Source of the DNA: Chitinimonas taiwanensis DSM 18899
GTDB lineage: Bacteria; Pseudomonadota; Gammaproteobacteria; Burkholderiales; Chitinimonadaceae
DNA: 64,000 nucleotides
Assembly: GCF_900119825.1 (NCBI RefSeq)
Contig: NZ_FPKR01000001.1
Coordinates: forward strand, 124,001-188,000
Direction: 5' to 3'
Every line of letters begins with the position of its first letter. The first letter of the stretch is position 1. The notes below the pieces were generated by a model. It searched no databases, was not told the DNA's origin, and saw only the letters and a list, made by a program, of their open reading frames with translations. The translations under genes and the position numbers were made by a program. This document shows positions 26,164-34,707 of this stretch, piece by piece.

Positions 26164-28308
26164 CTAGCCAGGCCGCATGCCCCGCACCTGGAAACGCACA
26201 CTGTCACGCCACTGCGTGGCACTGCTCCCCAAGCCCAGGCGATGTAGGCCGGGCTGGGGCTGCCAGGCCAACGGCCCGTCTGCGCTGCCCAAGCGCTGCC
26301 CATCCAGCCACCAGCTCAGGCCTTCCGCCTGGCTGGCGCGTAACCAGATGCGTTGGCGCGAGATGGGAATATCGGGGTCGAGCGCCACGATCATGCCCTC
26401 TGCAGGATAGACGATACTGGGCCCAAGCTGGCTGGCCGCCAGTTCGATGCGGGCCTGCTCGGTGCCGGCCAGAAAGCTTTCCTCACGCGCCGGCTCGACT
26501 TCAGGCTGGTAGCGCACGGTCTGGCGCAGCACCCCAGCCGGCATGGCCGGCCCCTGGGCTGAACCGCCGAGCAAGGCGACGATGGCGCGCCAGGCCGGCG
26601 CCGCGCCGCTCACACCCGACACATCCCACATCGCCTCACCGTTCGCATTGCCCACCCACACGCCCACCACATGACGCTCGGTGAAGCCCACCGCCCAGTT
26701 GTCACGCATATCTTTGCTGGTGCCGGTCTTCACCGCCGACCAGGCCGCGGTGGCGAGCGGATTATCGAGGCCGAAAGCCGGCGCACGGGCCAGGCGGTCG
26801 GACAGAATATCGCCAACCAGCCAGCTAGCCCCTGCATCCTGTACCGCGCGACCAGCCTGCGCTTTGCCCGGCGTCAAACGCCATGCACTGAGTTCGCCGC
26901 CATTGGCCAGTGCGCGATAGGCATTACTCAGCGCGATCAGCTGCACCTCGGCTCCGCCCAGCGCTAAACCATAGCCGTAGTAGGCAGCCGGCTGTAGCAG
27001 GGGCAGGCCAAGCGCATTCAGGCGCGCATGGAAGTCATCCAGGCCCAGCAGCAGCAGGGTGCGCACGGCCGGGATATTGAGCGAGCCGGCCAGCGCGAGG
27101 CGCACGCTGACCGGGCCGCGGAAGCTGCGGTCGTAGTTCTGCGGAATATATTGGCCAGCCGGCGTGCTCAAGGCGACCGGGCTGTCGTCGAGCAGCGAGG
27201 CCGGCGTGAGCAGGCGGCGCTCGAAGGCCAGCGCATACAGAAAGGGCTTCAGCGTGGAGCCGGCCTGGCGCGGCGCCAGCACGCCATCCACGAAGCGGGC
27301 ACTCGCCCCCTCGCCCACCTGGCCAACCCAGGCCAGCACCTCGCCACTCTGCCTATCCAGCACCACCGCGGCCGCGTCGCGCACATTACGCCCGCTCAGC
27401 TGGGCAATCTGCTCGCGCAGAATGGCACGCACACGGCGCTGCAGGCCGGCATCCAGGCTGGTGCGCAGCTGCTGACCGGGCTGTGGCTTGAGCTGGGCGA
27501 CCAGCTCGGGCGCGAGGTCCGGCCCCGGCAGCGCCTGCTGCGGCGCACCCAGCGTGGCCAGGGTCAGCGCGCGCAGGGACGCGCAGCTGCTGCTGGCATG
27601 CAGATAGTGCGCCAAGGCACAGGCACGTACGGCCACGCGCTCGGGCGGCGCATTCGGCGCGCGCAGCAGGCTGGCCAGGATCAGGGCCTCGCGCTGGTCG
27701 AGCCCGGCCGGCGCCTTGCCGAACAGCAGCCGGCTGGCCGCATCGATGCCGACCAGCTCACCGCGAAACGGCGCGAGGTTCAGATAAGCCTCGGCGATCT
27801 GCGCCTTGCCCCAGTCCTGCTCCAGCGCCAAAGCCGCACGCAGCTGCCCGAGCTTCTGCCCGATGCTGCGCTGGCCGCTGGCGCGCAGATCGGCATCCAA
27901 GAGGCTGGTCAGCTGCATGCTCAGTGTGCTGGCACCACGCGGCTCGCCACCCAGGCTATCGGCGCCTGCCGAGAGCAGCGCGCGCCAGTCCACGCCATGG
28001 TGTTGATAGAAGCGCCGGTCTTCCGCACCCAGCACGGCGGGCAGCACAGTAGGGGAAATCGCCGCCAGCGGCACCCAGTCCAGCCTGCGTAGCTGCTTGT
28101 CGACCCGGCTGCGCTGCAGCGGCTCGCCTTGCCTATCCAGCAGCAGGGCCTCGGACGAGCGCCAAGCCGCACGCACCTGGGCAGGCGCGGGCAGATCGCT
28201 ACAACCGGCCAAGAGCAGGACGGCCGGTAGCAAAAAGGACAGGGCGGGGAACTTGCGCTGTTGCAGTGCGTCACAACGAACATGAGGCGCGTTGGCCTTA
28301 TGTTTCAT
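26164..28308 (-). CDS. pbpC: Penicillin-binding protein 1C (PbpC)
   Basis: Bifunctional peptidoglycan synthase of 714 residues. It has a lipoprotein-like or anchor signal (LLLAGC, Cys near 35). The GT51 glycosyltransferase (about 75-240) has EDRRFYQHHGVDW and GASTLSMQL. The transpeptidase (about 290-560) has the active-site STLKPF, then SLN and KTGTSKD. The C-terminal BiPBP_C-type beta domain (about 620-714) is typical of PBP1C. In E. coli pbpC is next to yfhM (alpha-2-macroglobulin), but no such gene is adjacent here. RBS GGGAGAAACACA before the ATG. Confidence 0.94.
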   Translation of the reverse strand: MKHKANAPHVRCDALQQRKFPALSFLLPAVLLLAGCSDLPAPAQVRAAWRSSEALLLDRQGEPLQRSRVDKQLRRLDWVPLAAISPTVLPAVLGAEDRRFYQHHGVDWRALLSAGADSLGGEPRGASTLSMQLTSLLDADLRASGQRSIGQKLGQLRAALALEQDWGKAQIAEAYLNLAPFRGELVGIDAASRLLFGKAPAGLDQREALILASLLRAPNAPPERVAVRACALAHYLHASSSCASLRALTLATLGAPQQALPGPDLAPELVAQLKPQPGQQLRTSLDAGLQRRVRAILREQIAQLSGRNVRDAAAVVLDRQSGEVLAWVGQVGEGASARFVDGVLAPRQAGSTLKPFLYALAFERRLLTPASLLDDSPVALSTPAGQYIPQNYDRSFRGPVSVRLALAGSLNIPAVRTLLLLGLDDFHARLNALGLPLLQPAAYYGYGLALGGAEVQLIALSNAYRALANGGELSAWRLTPGKAQAGRAVQDAGASWLVGDILSDRLARAPAFGLDNPLATAAWSAVKTGTSKDMRDNWAVGFTERHVVGVWVGNANGEAMWDVSGVSGAAPAWRAIVALLGGSAQGPAMPAGVLRQTVRYQPEVEPAREESFLAGTEQARIELAASQLGPSIVYPAEGMIVALDPDIPISRQRIWLRASQAEGLSWWLDGQRLGSADGPLAWQPQPGLHRLGLGSSATQWRDSVRFQVRGMRPG

Positions 28309-28349
28309 TGTGTTTCTCCCTCGAGTCCTGCCTCCCCTGCAGGATACTG

Positions 28350-28385
28350 AACGGCGCGGCCCCTAAGGTCGGCGCCGTTTTTTTT
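28350..28385 (+). terminator. Plus-strand intrinsic terminator with no plus-strand gene upstream
   Basis: AACGGCGC-N14-GCGCCGTT followed by T8 (28378-28385) is a textbook intrinsic terminator in the plus direction. It lies between pbpC and the rhodanese gene, which both read on the minus strand; in that direction the A-run precedes the hairpin and would not terminate. It may mark the end of a small plus-strand RNA antisense to the pbpC leader. Confidence 0.7.
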
Positions 28386-28396
28386 GCCTCGCGCAC

Positions 28397-28720
28397 TCAG
28401 TAGCGCGCCATGCCCGGCTCGACCTGGTCGGCCCAGGCGGCCACACCGCCGCTCAGGTTATAGATATCGGCGAAGCCGGCCCGCTCGAGAAAGGCGCCGA
28501 CCTGGTAGGAGCGCATGCCGTGGTGGCAGATCACCACGGTGGGCAATTCGGCATCGAGTTGATCAAGGCTGGCCGGGATGCTCTGCATCGGGCGGTTCTC
28601 GGCGCCAGCGATCCGGCAGATGGCGAATTCATGCGGCTCGCGCACATCCAGCAGCAGGGGTTTGGCGCGGCTGTCATCGGCCAGCCAGGCGGCCAGCTCG
28701 CTAGGGTTCAGTTGTTTCAT
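28397..28720 (-). CDS. Rhodanese-like domain protein
   Basis: A single-domain, 107-residue cytoplasmic protein, the GlpE/PspE size class. It has LLLDVREPHEF, GAENRPMQSIP and the active-site loop CHHGMRS with a catalytic Cys near residue 65, so sulfurtransferase activity is possible. The C-terminus keeps YNLSGGVAAW. It lies 23 bases after the SEC-C protein gene on the same strand and is probably co-transcribed. The sulfur acceptor is not predictable from sequence. Confidence 0.9.
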   Translation of the reverse strand: MKQLNPSELAAWLADDSRAKPLLLDVREPHEFAICRIAGAENRPMQSIPASLDQLDAELPTVVICHHGMRSYQVGAFLERAGFADIYNLSGGVAAWADQVEPGMARY

Positions 28721-28743
28721 GCTCGTCTATTCCGGGTTTGGCT

Positions 28744-29715
<972 letters not shown>

Positions 29716-29802
29716 GGCGTGCTTTCAATTCGGGGCGGTCCGGCTGGCCGCAATGGCCGTCATTGTAAGCCAGCCGCTCGCCCAGGCAGCGCAGCACGCA
29801 AA

Positions 29803-29825
29803 AAACCCGGCGCGGGGCCGGGTTT
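29803..29825 (-). terminator. Rho-independent terminator after the 29.8-kb lipoprotein gene
   Basis: On the minus strand, AAACCCGGC/GCCGGGTTT forms a 9-base stem with a 5-base loop, followed by two further T residues. It lies 22 bases after the stop codon. Confidence 0.85.
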
Positions 29826-29847
29826 CTGAACAAAGCCGCGTAGAGAA

Positions 29848-31059
29848 TCAGTTGCTGCGCTTGGTCTTGGACTTCTGCTTGGCCTTGGCTTTTGCCTTGG
29901 GCTTGGCCGCTGGCGCAACCGGTGCCGGCTCTTCCACTTCAGCTTCCAACTCGGCCTCTTCCTCCATGGCGCTGGCTGCATCGGCATCCGCGTCGGCCTC
30001 GTCGCTGGCATGGCGGCGGCTGCCAAACAGATTCTTCAGCTCGCTAACGTCATAGGCGCCGCTGACCGCAGGCTGCAGGTCGAACTGCGGCTGGCCAAAG
30101 CGCGACAGGCGTGCCGAGGTGTGGAAGCGCATGCTGATCTCCTTCTGCTCGACCCGGTTATCGGTCTCGGTACCAATCAGGCGGCCCTTGCTGTCGATCA
30201 GCAGCTGCGAGTCCACTTCCGAGCGGGTGCCGCTCATCATGGTCTTCATCACCATGCCCATGCCCTGCACAGTGGCCGCATCCTCGTTCGGGAACAGCAG
30301 ACGGTACTGGGTCTCGGCCGCGCGCACCATGGCATCAATCCAGCGTGCAGTGAAATCCCGTTGCTGATCGGCATCCAGCTTCAGGCGCACCTTGTAGGCC
30401 ACGCCTTCGCGCTTGTCGCCCTCGCTCAGCGGCAGCATGGTGAAGCTGTCGTTACGGATCGCGCCATAAGCATCGCGCGCCGCGCCACGCATGTCCTGCA
30501 GCAGGCGCTCAGTATCGAGCTTCTTGACCAGATCATTGCCAGGCAGGCGGATCAGCTGGCCCTGACGCTCGCGCAGGCCGGGAATCGCCCAGTCAATCGC
30601 GGCGGCATCGAAGTACAGCGCCATCTCACGGCCATCGATCAGCATGGGCAGGGAAATGCTGCCATCCAGATTGCGACGCGTGAAACGCAGGGTCGGGGCG
30701 ATCTCCAGGCGCTTGGTGGTGAAATCCACCGCGCCCTTGGCTTCGAAGCGCAGGGACTTCACCGAATCCACGCCGATGCCCAGATAGCTGTCCGCAGCGC
30801 TGCTGCCACTGCCGGACGGCAGACCACTCAGCGGCCCCATCAGGCTGCCCAGGGCGCCTACTGTCTCTTCGCCCTGCTTGGTGAACTTCACCTCTTCAAC
30901 GCGCCCGGTGGCGGTGAAATTGAAGCCTTGCTCAAGCAGCTGGTTTTCCAGCGCAGCGCGCGCCAGCACATCGGGCGACTTCGGCGTCACGCTGGCGCAA
31001 GCGCCCAGCAAGAGGCTGAGCAGGCTGATTCCAACCCCCAAGGATCTTTTTAAGTTCAT
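29848..31059 (-). CDS. Lipoprotein of unknown function with Lys/Ala-rich tail
   Basis: A 403-residue lipoprotein starting at MNLKRSLGVG, with a lipobox LLGAC (Cys20). The mature region (about 30-335) is a mixed alpha/beta domain without a recognised family; landmarks are GRVEEVKFTKQGEE, LRFEAKGAVDF and MVMKTMMSGTRSEVDS. The C-terminal 65 residues are an acidic stretch followed by an Ala/Pro/Lys-rich tail (KAKAKAKQKSKTK), resembling a flexible envelope-spanning or wall-binding tail. The longer frame to 31122 puts 21 residues before the signal and is rejected. No operon partner is evident. Confidence 0.8.
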   Translation of the reverse strand: MNLKRSLGVGISLLSLLLGACASVTPKSPDVLARAALENQLLEQGFNFTATGRVEEVKFTKQGEETVGALGSLMGPLSGLPSGSGSSAADSYLGIGVDSVKSLRFEAKGAVDFTTKRLEIAPTLRFTRRNLDGSISLPMLIDGREMALYFDAAAIDWAIPGLRERQGQLIRLPGNDLVKKLDTERLLQDMRGAARDAYGAIRNDSFTMLPLSEGDKREGVAYKVRLKLDADQQRDFTARWIDAMVRAAETQYRLLFPNEDAATVQGMGMVMKTMMSGTRSEVDSQLLIDSKGRLIGTETDNRVEQKEISMRFHTSARLSRFGQPQFDLQPAVSGAYDVSELKNLFGSRRHASDEADADADAASAMEEEAELEAEVEEPAPVAPAAKPKAKAKAKQKSKTKRSN

Positions 31060-31210
31060 GGTCTGTATCTTTTGATTGAATATAAGAAAAGGCCGGCCAC
31101 GCTGGCGCCAAGACGCTGGCATAAATTCGGCACGCCGCGCAGTTTGAGCCGCCGACTAGGCGGCGGCAAGTGACATATCACCGGCGCTGCCCAGCCTGGG
31201 CTGCACGCCC

Positions 31211-31216
31211 TACAAT
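31211..31216 (+). promoter_or_regulatory. TACAAT -10 element upstream of the SNF2 helicase gene
   Basis: TACAAT lies 29 bases before the favoured ATG at 31245, a normal leader length. It would be inside the coding region if the start at 31170 were used, which argues for the downstream start. Confidence 0.45.
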
Positions 31217-31244
31217 GGCGGCCCCTTCCGCCGCGCCTGCCACC

Positions 31245-34200
31245 ATGTCCGCCACGCCCGAGTATTCCCACCGCGATATCGCCCTTTGGCTGGGCGAGGC
31301 CGTGGTGCAGCGTGGCGCGCGCCATCTGGCCGGCATTGCCCAGCTGCGCTGGCACCGCCAGCAGCTGCTGGCCGAAGTGCAGGCTGAGGCGGCCCGTCCC
31401 TATCACGTGGATATCGCCTTCCGCCTCAATCCATTCGGGCGCTGGCAGGCGCTGGCCGAATGCACGTGCCCGGTAGGCCACCAGTGCGAGCACGCGGCCG
31501 CCGTGCTGCTGGCCGCGCTGCCGGCTGCGGTGAGCCGCGAAGTGGCCGCGGTCAACCCGGCCGTGCTGGCCTGGCTGGCCGACTTCCAGAGCAGTCAGGC
31601 CAAGCCAGGCAAGACGAGCAGCGCCCAGCCCAGTCCGCCTGCGCAACAGCTTTACTACTTGCTGCATCCGGCTGGCCAGCATGCGCCGGGGCTCAGCTTC
31701 TTCAAGGCCCGGCCGGCCGGCGAAGCACCCTTGCGTCAGGCCGGCGAGCGCTGGAGCAATCTGGACGGCGCATTCCGCAAGCCGATCAGCTTTATCGACG
31801 AGGACGACCTGGCCATCTTGCGCTTGGTGCACGCCATGCCGGCCAAGCCGCGCTGGTCGGTGGGCGATTACGCGCTGGCCGGGCGCAACGATGTGGCGGT
31901 GCTGCAGCAGCTGCTCGCCACCGGGCGCCTGTATGTGGAGGACAGCCCGCTCGGCTTTGCCGGCCCGCTCACAGCGGCCGCGCCACGATCGGCCGGCCTA
32001 GACTGGCAGCGCGATGGGCTGGGGCGCTTGTTTCCGCAGCTGAGCTGCCAGCCCAGCGCGCTGTGTCTGCCGCTTGGCACGCCGCACTATCTGGATATGG
32101 CGCGCGGCGAAGTGGGCGAGCTGCAGCCGGGTGCCGACTGGGCACTGCTGCGCCAGGTGCTGGCACTGCCGCCGCTGGCCGAGGCCGATCTACCCCTGGT
32201 GGTGAACGCATTGCGCGAACAACTGCCCGAGCCACTATTGCCGGCGGCCGTTAGTCAGCCCGAGCTGCGCGTGGAGCCAACACCCATCCTGATACTCGAT
32301 CGGCTGCCCACCTTCGGCTGGAAGGAACATCGCGATTACGACTTCGAGTTGGGACGCGCCGATTACGATATCGCCATCCCGCGCTTTGACTACGCCGGCT
32401 TTGTGCTCGAGCCGGGCGACGCGGACAGCCAGCAGTACAACAACGAGGGCAAGCTGGTGCTGGTGCGCCGCAATGGGCCGGCCGAGGCGCGTCGCATCAA
32501 GGAATTGCACAAGCTCGGCCTGAAAACCGTGGCGCCGAGCCGGCTGGTGGCGCAGGCCGATGACCTAGCCAAGGCACGCGGCCTGATGGGACTCTCCCAC
32601 GAACGCGACTGGCCGCTATTCATGCGCCAGGACCTGGACAAGCTGCGCGAGCGCGGCTGGCGTATCGAGATCCGCCCCGGCTGCCGCCACCAAGTGGCCG
32701 AACCCAAGGCCTGGTATGCCGCCATTGTCGAGGATCAGCAGGGCTGGGCGGTGGCGATGGAGGTCGAATTCGACGGCCAGCGTCATGCACTCGCGCCAAT
32801 GCTGGCCGATCTGGTGCAGCGCCAGCCACAGTGGCTGAAGGCCAGCCACTGGAGCCAGTGCGAAGACGAAGACCGGGTGATCCTGCACACCCAGGCCGGC
32901 CAGAGGCTGGCCGTGCCGGCCGCACGCATCAAGCCACTATTGAAGATGCTGGCCGAGCTGTTCGACCAGGTGAGCGAGGCGCCGCTGCAGATCAGCCTGC
33001 ACGACGCGCCGCGGCTCTTGGATGCACTGAGCGGCTGGCAGGCCGAGGGGCTGGAGCGGGTACGCGCGTTTGCGCGCCGCCTGCAGGGTGCGGCCGGGGT
33101 CAGCGCGGTGGCCGCGCCGCGCGGCCTGCAACTGGCGCTGCGCCCCTATCAGCTGCAGGGCCTGAGCTGGCTGCAATACCTGCGCGATCACGATCTGGCC
33201 GGCATCCTGGCCGACGATATGGGCCTGGGAAAAACAGCCCAGACCCTCGCTCACATCCTGCTGGAAAAGGAAGCCGGCCGTTTGCAGCAGCCTGCGCTGA
33301 TCGTGCTGCCCACCAGCCTGATCCACAACTGGCAGAACGAGGCGCGCCGCTTTGCCCCCGGCCTACGCGTGCTGGCCCTGCACGGCCCGCAACGCCATGC
33401 CGATTTCGCGCGCATTGCCGAACACGATCTGGTCATCACCAGCTATGCGCTGGTCTGGCGCGATCTGGCTGAACTCAAGCAGCACGCGTATCACCTCTTG
33501 ATTCTGGACGAGGCGCAGGCAGTGAAGAATGCCGCCGCGCGCGCGGCCGAAGCGGTGCGCGGCCTGAACGCGCGCCATCGCCTGGCGCTGACCGGTACCC
33601 CGCTTGAGAACCATCTGGGCGAGCTGTGGGCGCAGTTCGACTTCCTCTTGCCCGGCTTTCTGGGCGACGAGAAAAGCTTCACCCGCCTGTGGCGTCAGCC
33701 CATCGAAAAGAACGCCAATGCCGAGCGCCAGGCGCTGCTCGCGCGCCGCATCAAGCCCTTTATCCTGCGCCGCAAGAAGGACGAGGTGGCGCGCGAACTG
33801 CCCACCAAGACCGAGATCGTGCACGAGGTAGAACTGCAGGGCGCGCAGCGCGAGCTGTATGAAACCGTGCGTGCCGCCATGGACAAGAAGGTGGCGCAGG
33901 CGGTGGCCGGCAAGGGCTTTGCACGCAGCCATATCGACATCCTCGACGCCCTGCTCAAGCTGCGCCAGGTGTGCTGCGACCCGCGCCTCTTGAAGACCGA
34001 CAGCGCCATGGCGGTCAGCGAACGCGCCAAGCTGGAGGCCCTGCTGGGCATGCTGCCCGAGCTGGTGGCCGAGGGGCGCAGCGTACTGGTGTTCTCGCAG
34101 TTCACCAGCATGCTCGGCCTGATCGCGGCCGAGCTCGATGCGATCGGCCTGCCCTATGTGAAGCTCAGCGGCAGCACGCGCGACCGCGTCACACCGGTGG

Positions 34201-34535
34201 CGCGCTTCCAGGCTGGCGAAGTGCCCATCTTCCTGATCAGCCTGAAGGCCGGTGGGGTAGGCCTGAACCTGACCCGCGCCGATACCGTCATCCATGTCGA
34301 CCCCTGGTGGAACCCGGCCGCCGAGGCCCAGGCCACCGACCGCGCCCACCGCATCGGCCAGGACAAACCAGTGTTCGTCTACAAGCTGATCGTGGCCGGC
34401 AGCATCGAAAGCCGCATCCTGCAGCTGCAGCAACGCAAAGCCTCCCTGGCCGCAGGCGTGCTGGGCGAAGACGGCCTCGACACGGTCAAGTTCGACGCCA
34501 GCGAGCTGGCCAGCCTGCTGGCGCCCCTGGGCTGA
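31245..34535 (+). CDS. SWIM zinc-finger SNF2/DEAH helicase
   Basis: A Swi2/Snf2-family ATPase of 1096 residues, thought to remodel protein-DNA complexes. A SWIM zinc finger is near the N-terminus (CTCPVGHQCEH, about 75-85). The helicase core occupies the last 450 residues: DDMGLGKTAQT (Walker A), LDEAQAVKN (DEAQ box), LTGTPLENHLGELW (motif III), LVFSQFTSML, LKAGGVGLNLTRAD and DRAHRIGQ (motif VI). The region between (about 100-600) is a poorly conserved helical and DUF-like part seen in bacterial SWIM-SNF2 proteins. ATGs at 31170 and 31215 are possible starts, but 31245 leaves a clear TACAAT box upstream. Confidence 0.9.
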   Translation: MSATPEYSHRDIALWLGEAVVQRGARHLAGIAQLRWHRQQLLAEVQAEAARPYHVDIAFRLNPFGRWQALAECTCPVGHQCEHAAAVLLAALPAAVSREVAAVNPAVLAWLADFQSSQAKPGKTSSAQPSPPAQQLYYLLHPAGQHAPGLSFFKARPAGEAPLRQAGERWSNLDGAFRKPISFIDEDDLAILRLVHAMPAKPRWSVGDYALAGRNDVAVLQQLLATGRLYVEDSPLGFAGPLTAAAPRSAGLDWQRDGLGRLFPQLSCQPSALCLPLGTPHYLDMARGEVGELQPGADWALLRQVLALPPLAEADLPLVVNALREQLPEPLLPAAVSQPELRVEPTPILILDRLPTFGWKEHRDYDFELGRADYDIAIPRFDYAGFVLEPGDADSQQYNNEGKLVLVRRNGPAEARRIKELHKLGLKTVAPSRLVAQADDLAKARGLMGLSHERDWPLFMRQDLDKLRERGWRIEIRPGCRHQVAEPKAWYAAIVEDQQGWAVAMEVEFDGQRHALAPMLADLVQRQPQWLKASHWSQCEDEDRVILHTQAGQRLAVPAARIKPLLKMLAELFDQVSEAPLQISLHDAPRLLDALSGWQAEGLERVRAFARRLQGAAGVSAVAAPRGLQLALRPYQLQGLSWLQYLRDHDLAGILADDMGLGKTAQTLAHILLEKEAGRLQQPALIVLPTSLIHNWQNEARRFAPGLRVLALHGPQRHADFARIAEHDLVITSYALVWRDLAELKQHAYHLLILDEAQAVKNAAARAAEAVRGLNARHRLALTGTPLENHLGELWAQFDFLLPGFLGDEKSFTRLWRQPIEKNANAERQALLARRIKPFILRRKKDEVARELPTKTEIVHEVELQGAQRELYETVRAAMDKKVAQAVAGKGFARSHIDILDALLKLRQVCCDPRLLKTDSAMAVSERAKLEALLGMLPELVAEGRSVLVFSQFTSMLGLIAAELDAIGLPYVKLSGSTRDRVTPVARFQAGEVPIFLISLKAGGVGLNLTRADTVIHVDPWWNPAAEAQATDRAHRIGQDKPVFVYKLIVAGSIESRILQLQQRKASLAAGVLGEDGLDTVKFDASELASLLAPLG

Positions 34536-34707
34536 ACAGGCTGGGCTACCACACCGCTGTTGCTGAAAGCCCCAGGCTGCTACGAAATGTACGCCTTTCC
34601 CCCATTTGAGCGTTGACCACGTCCGGATCCGCTCCGGATATTGGCCCCCGGCTTGATACCGATACCAAGTCTTTTTCCGTCAGAAGCGGATGATCTAAGG
34701 GGGAGCT

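Noticed and set aside
33363-34433. 356-codon minus-strand open frame within the helicase gene
   Set aside because: Shadow of the conserved SNF2 core motifs on the plus strand.
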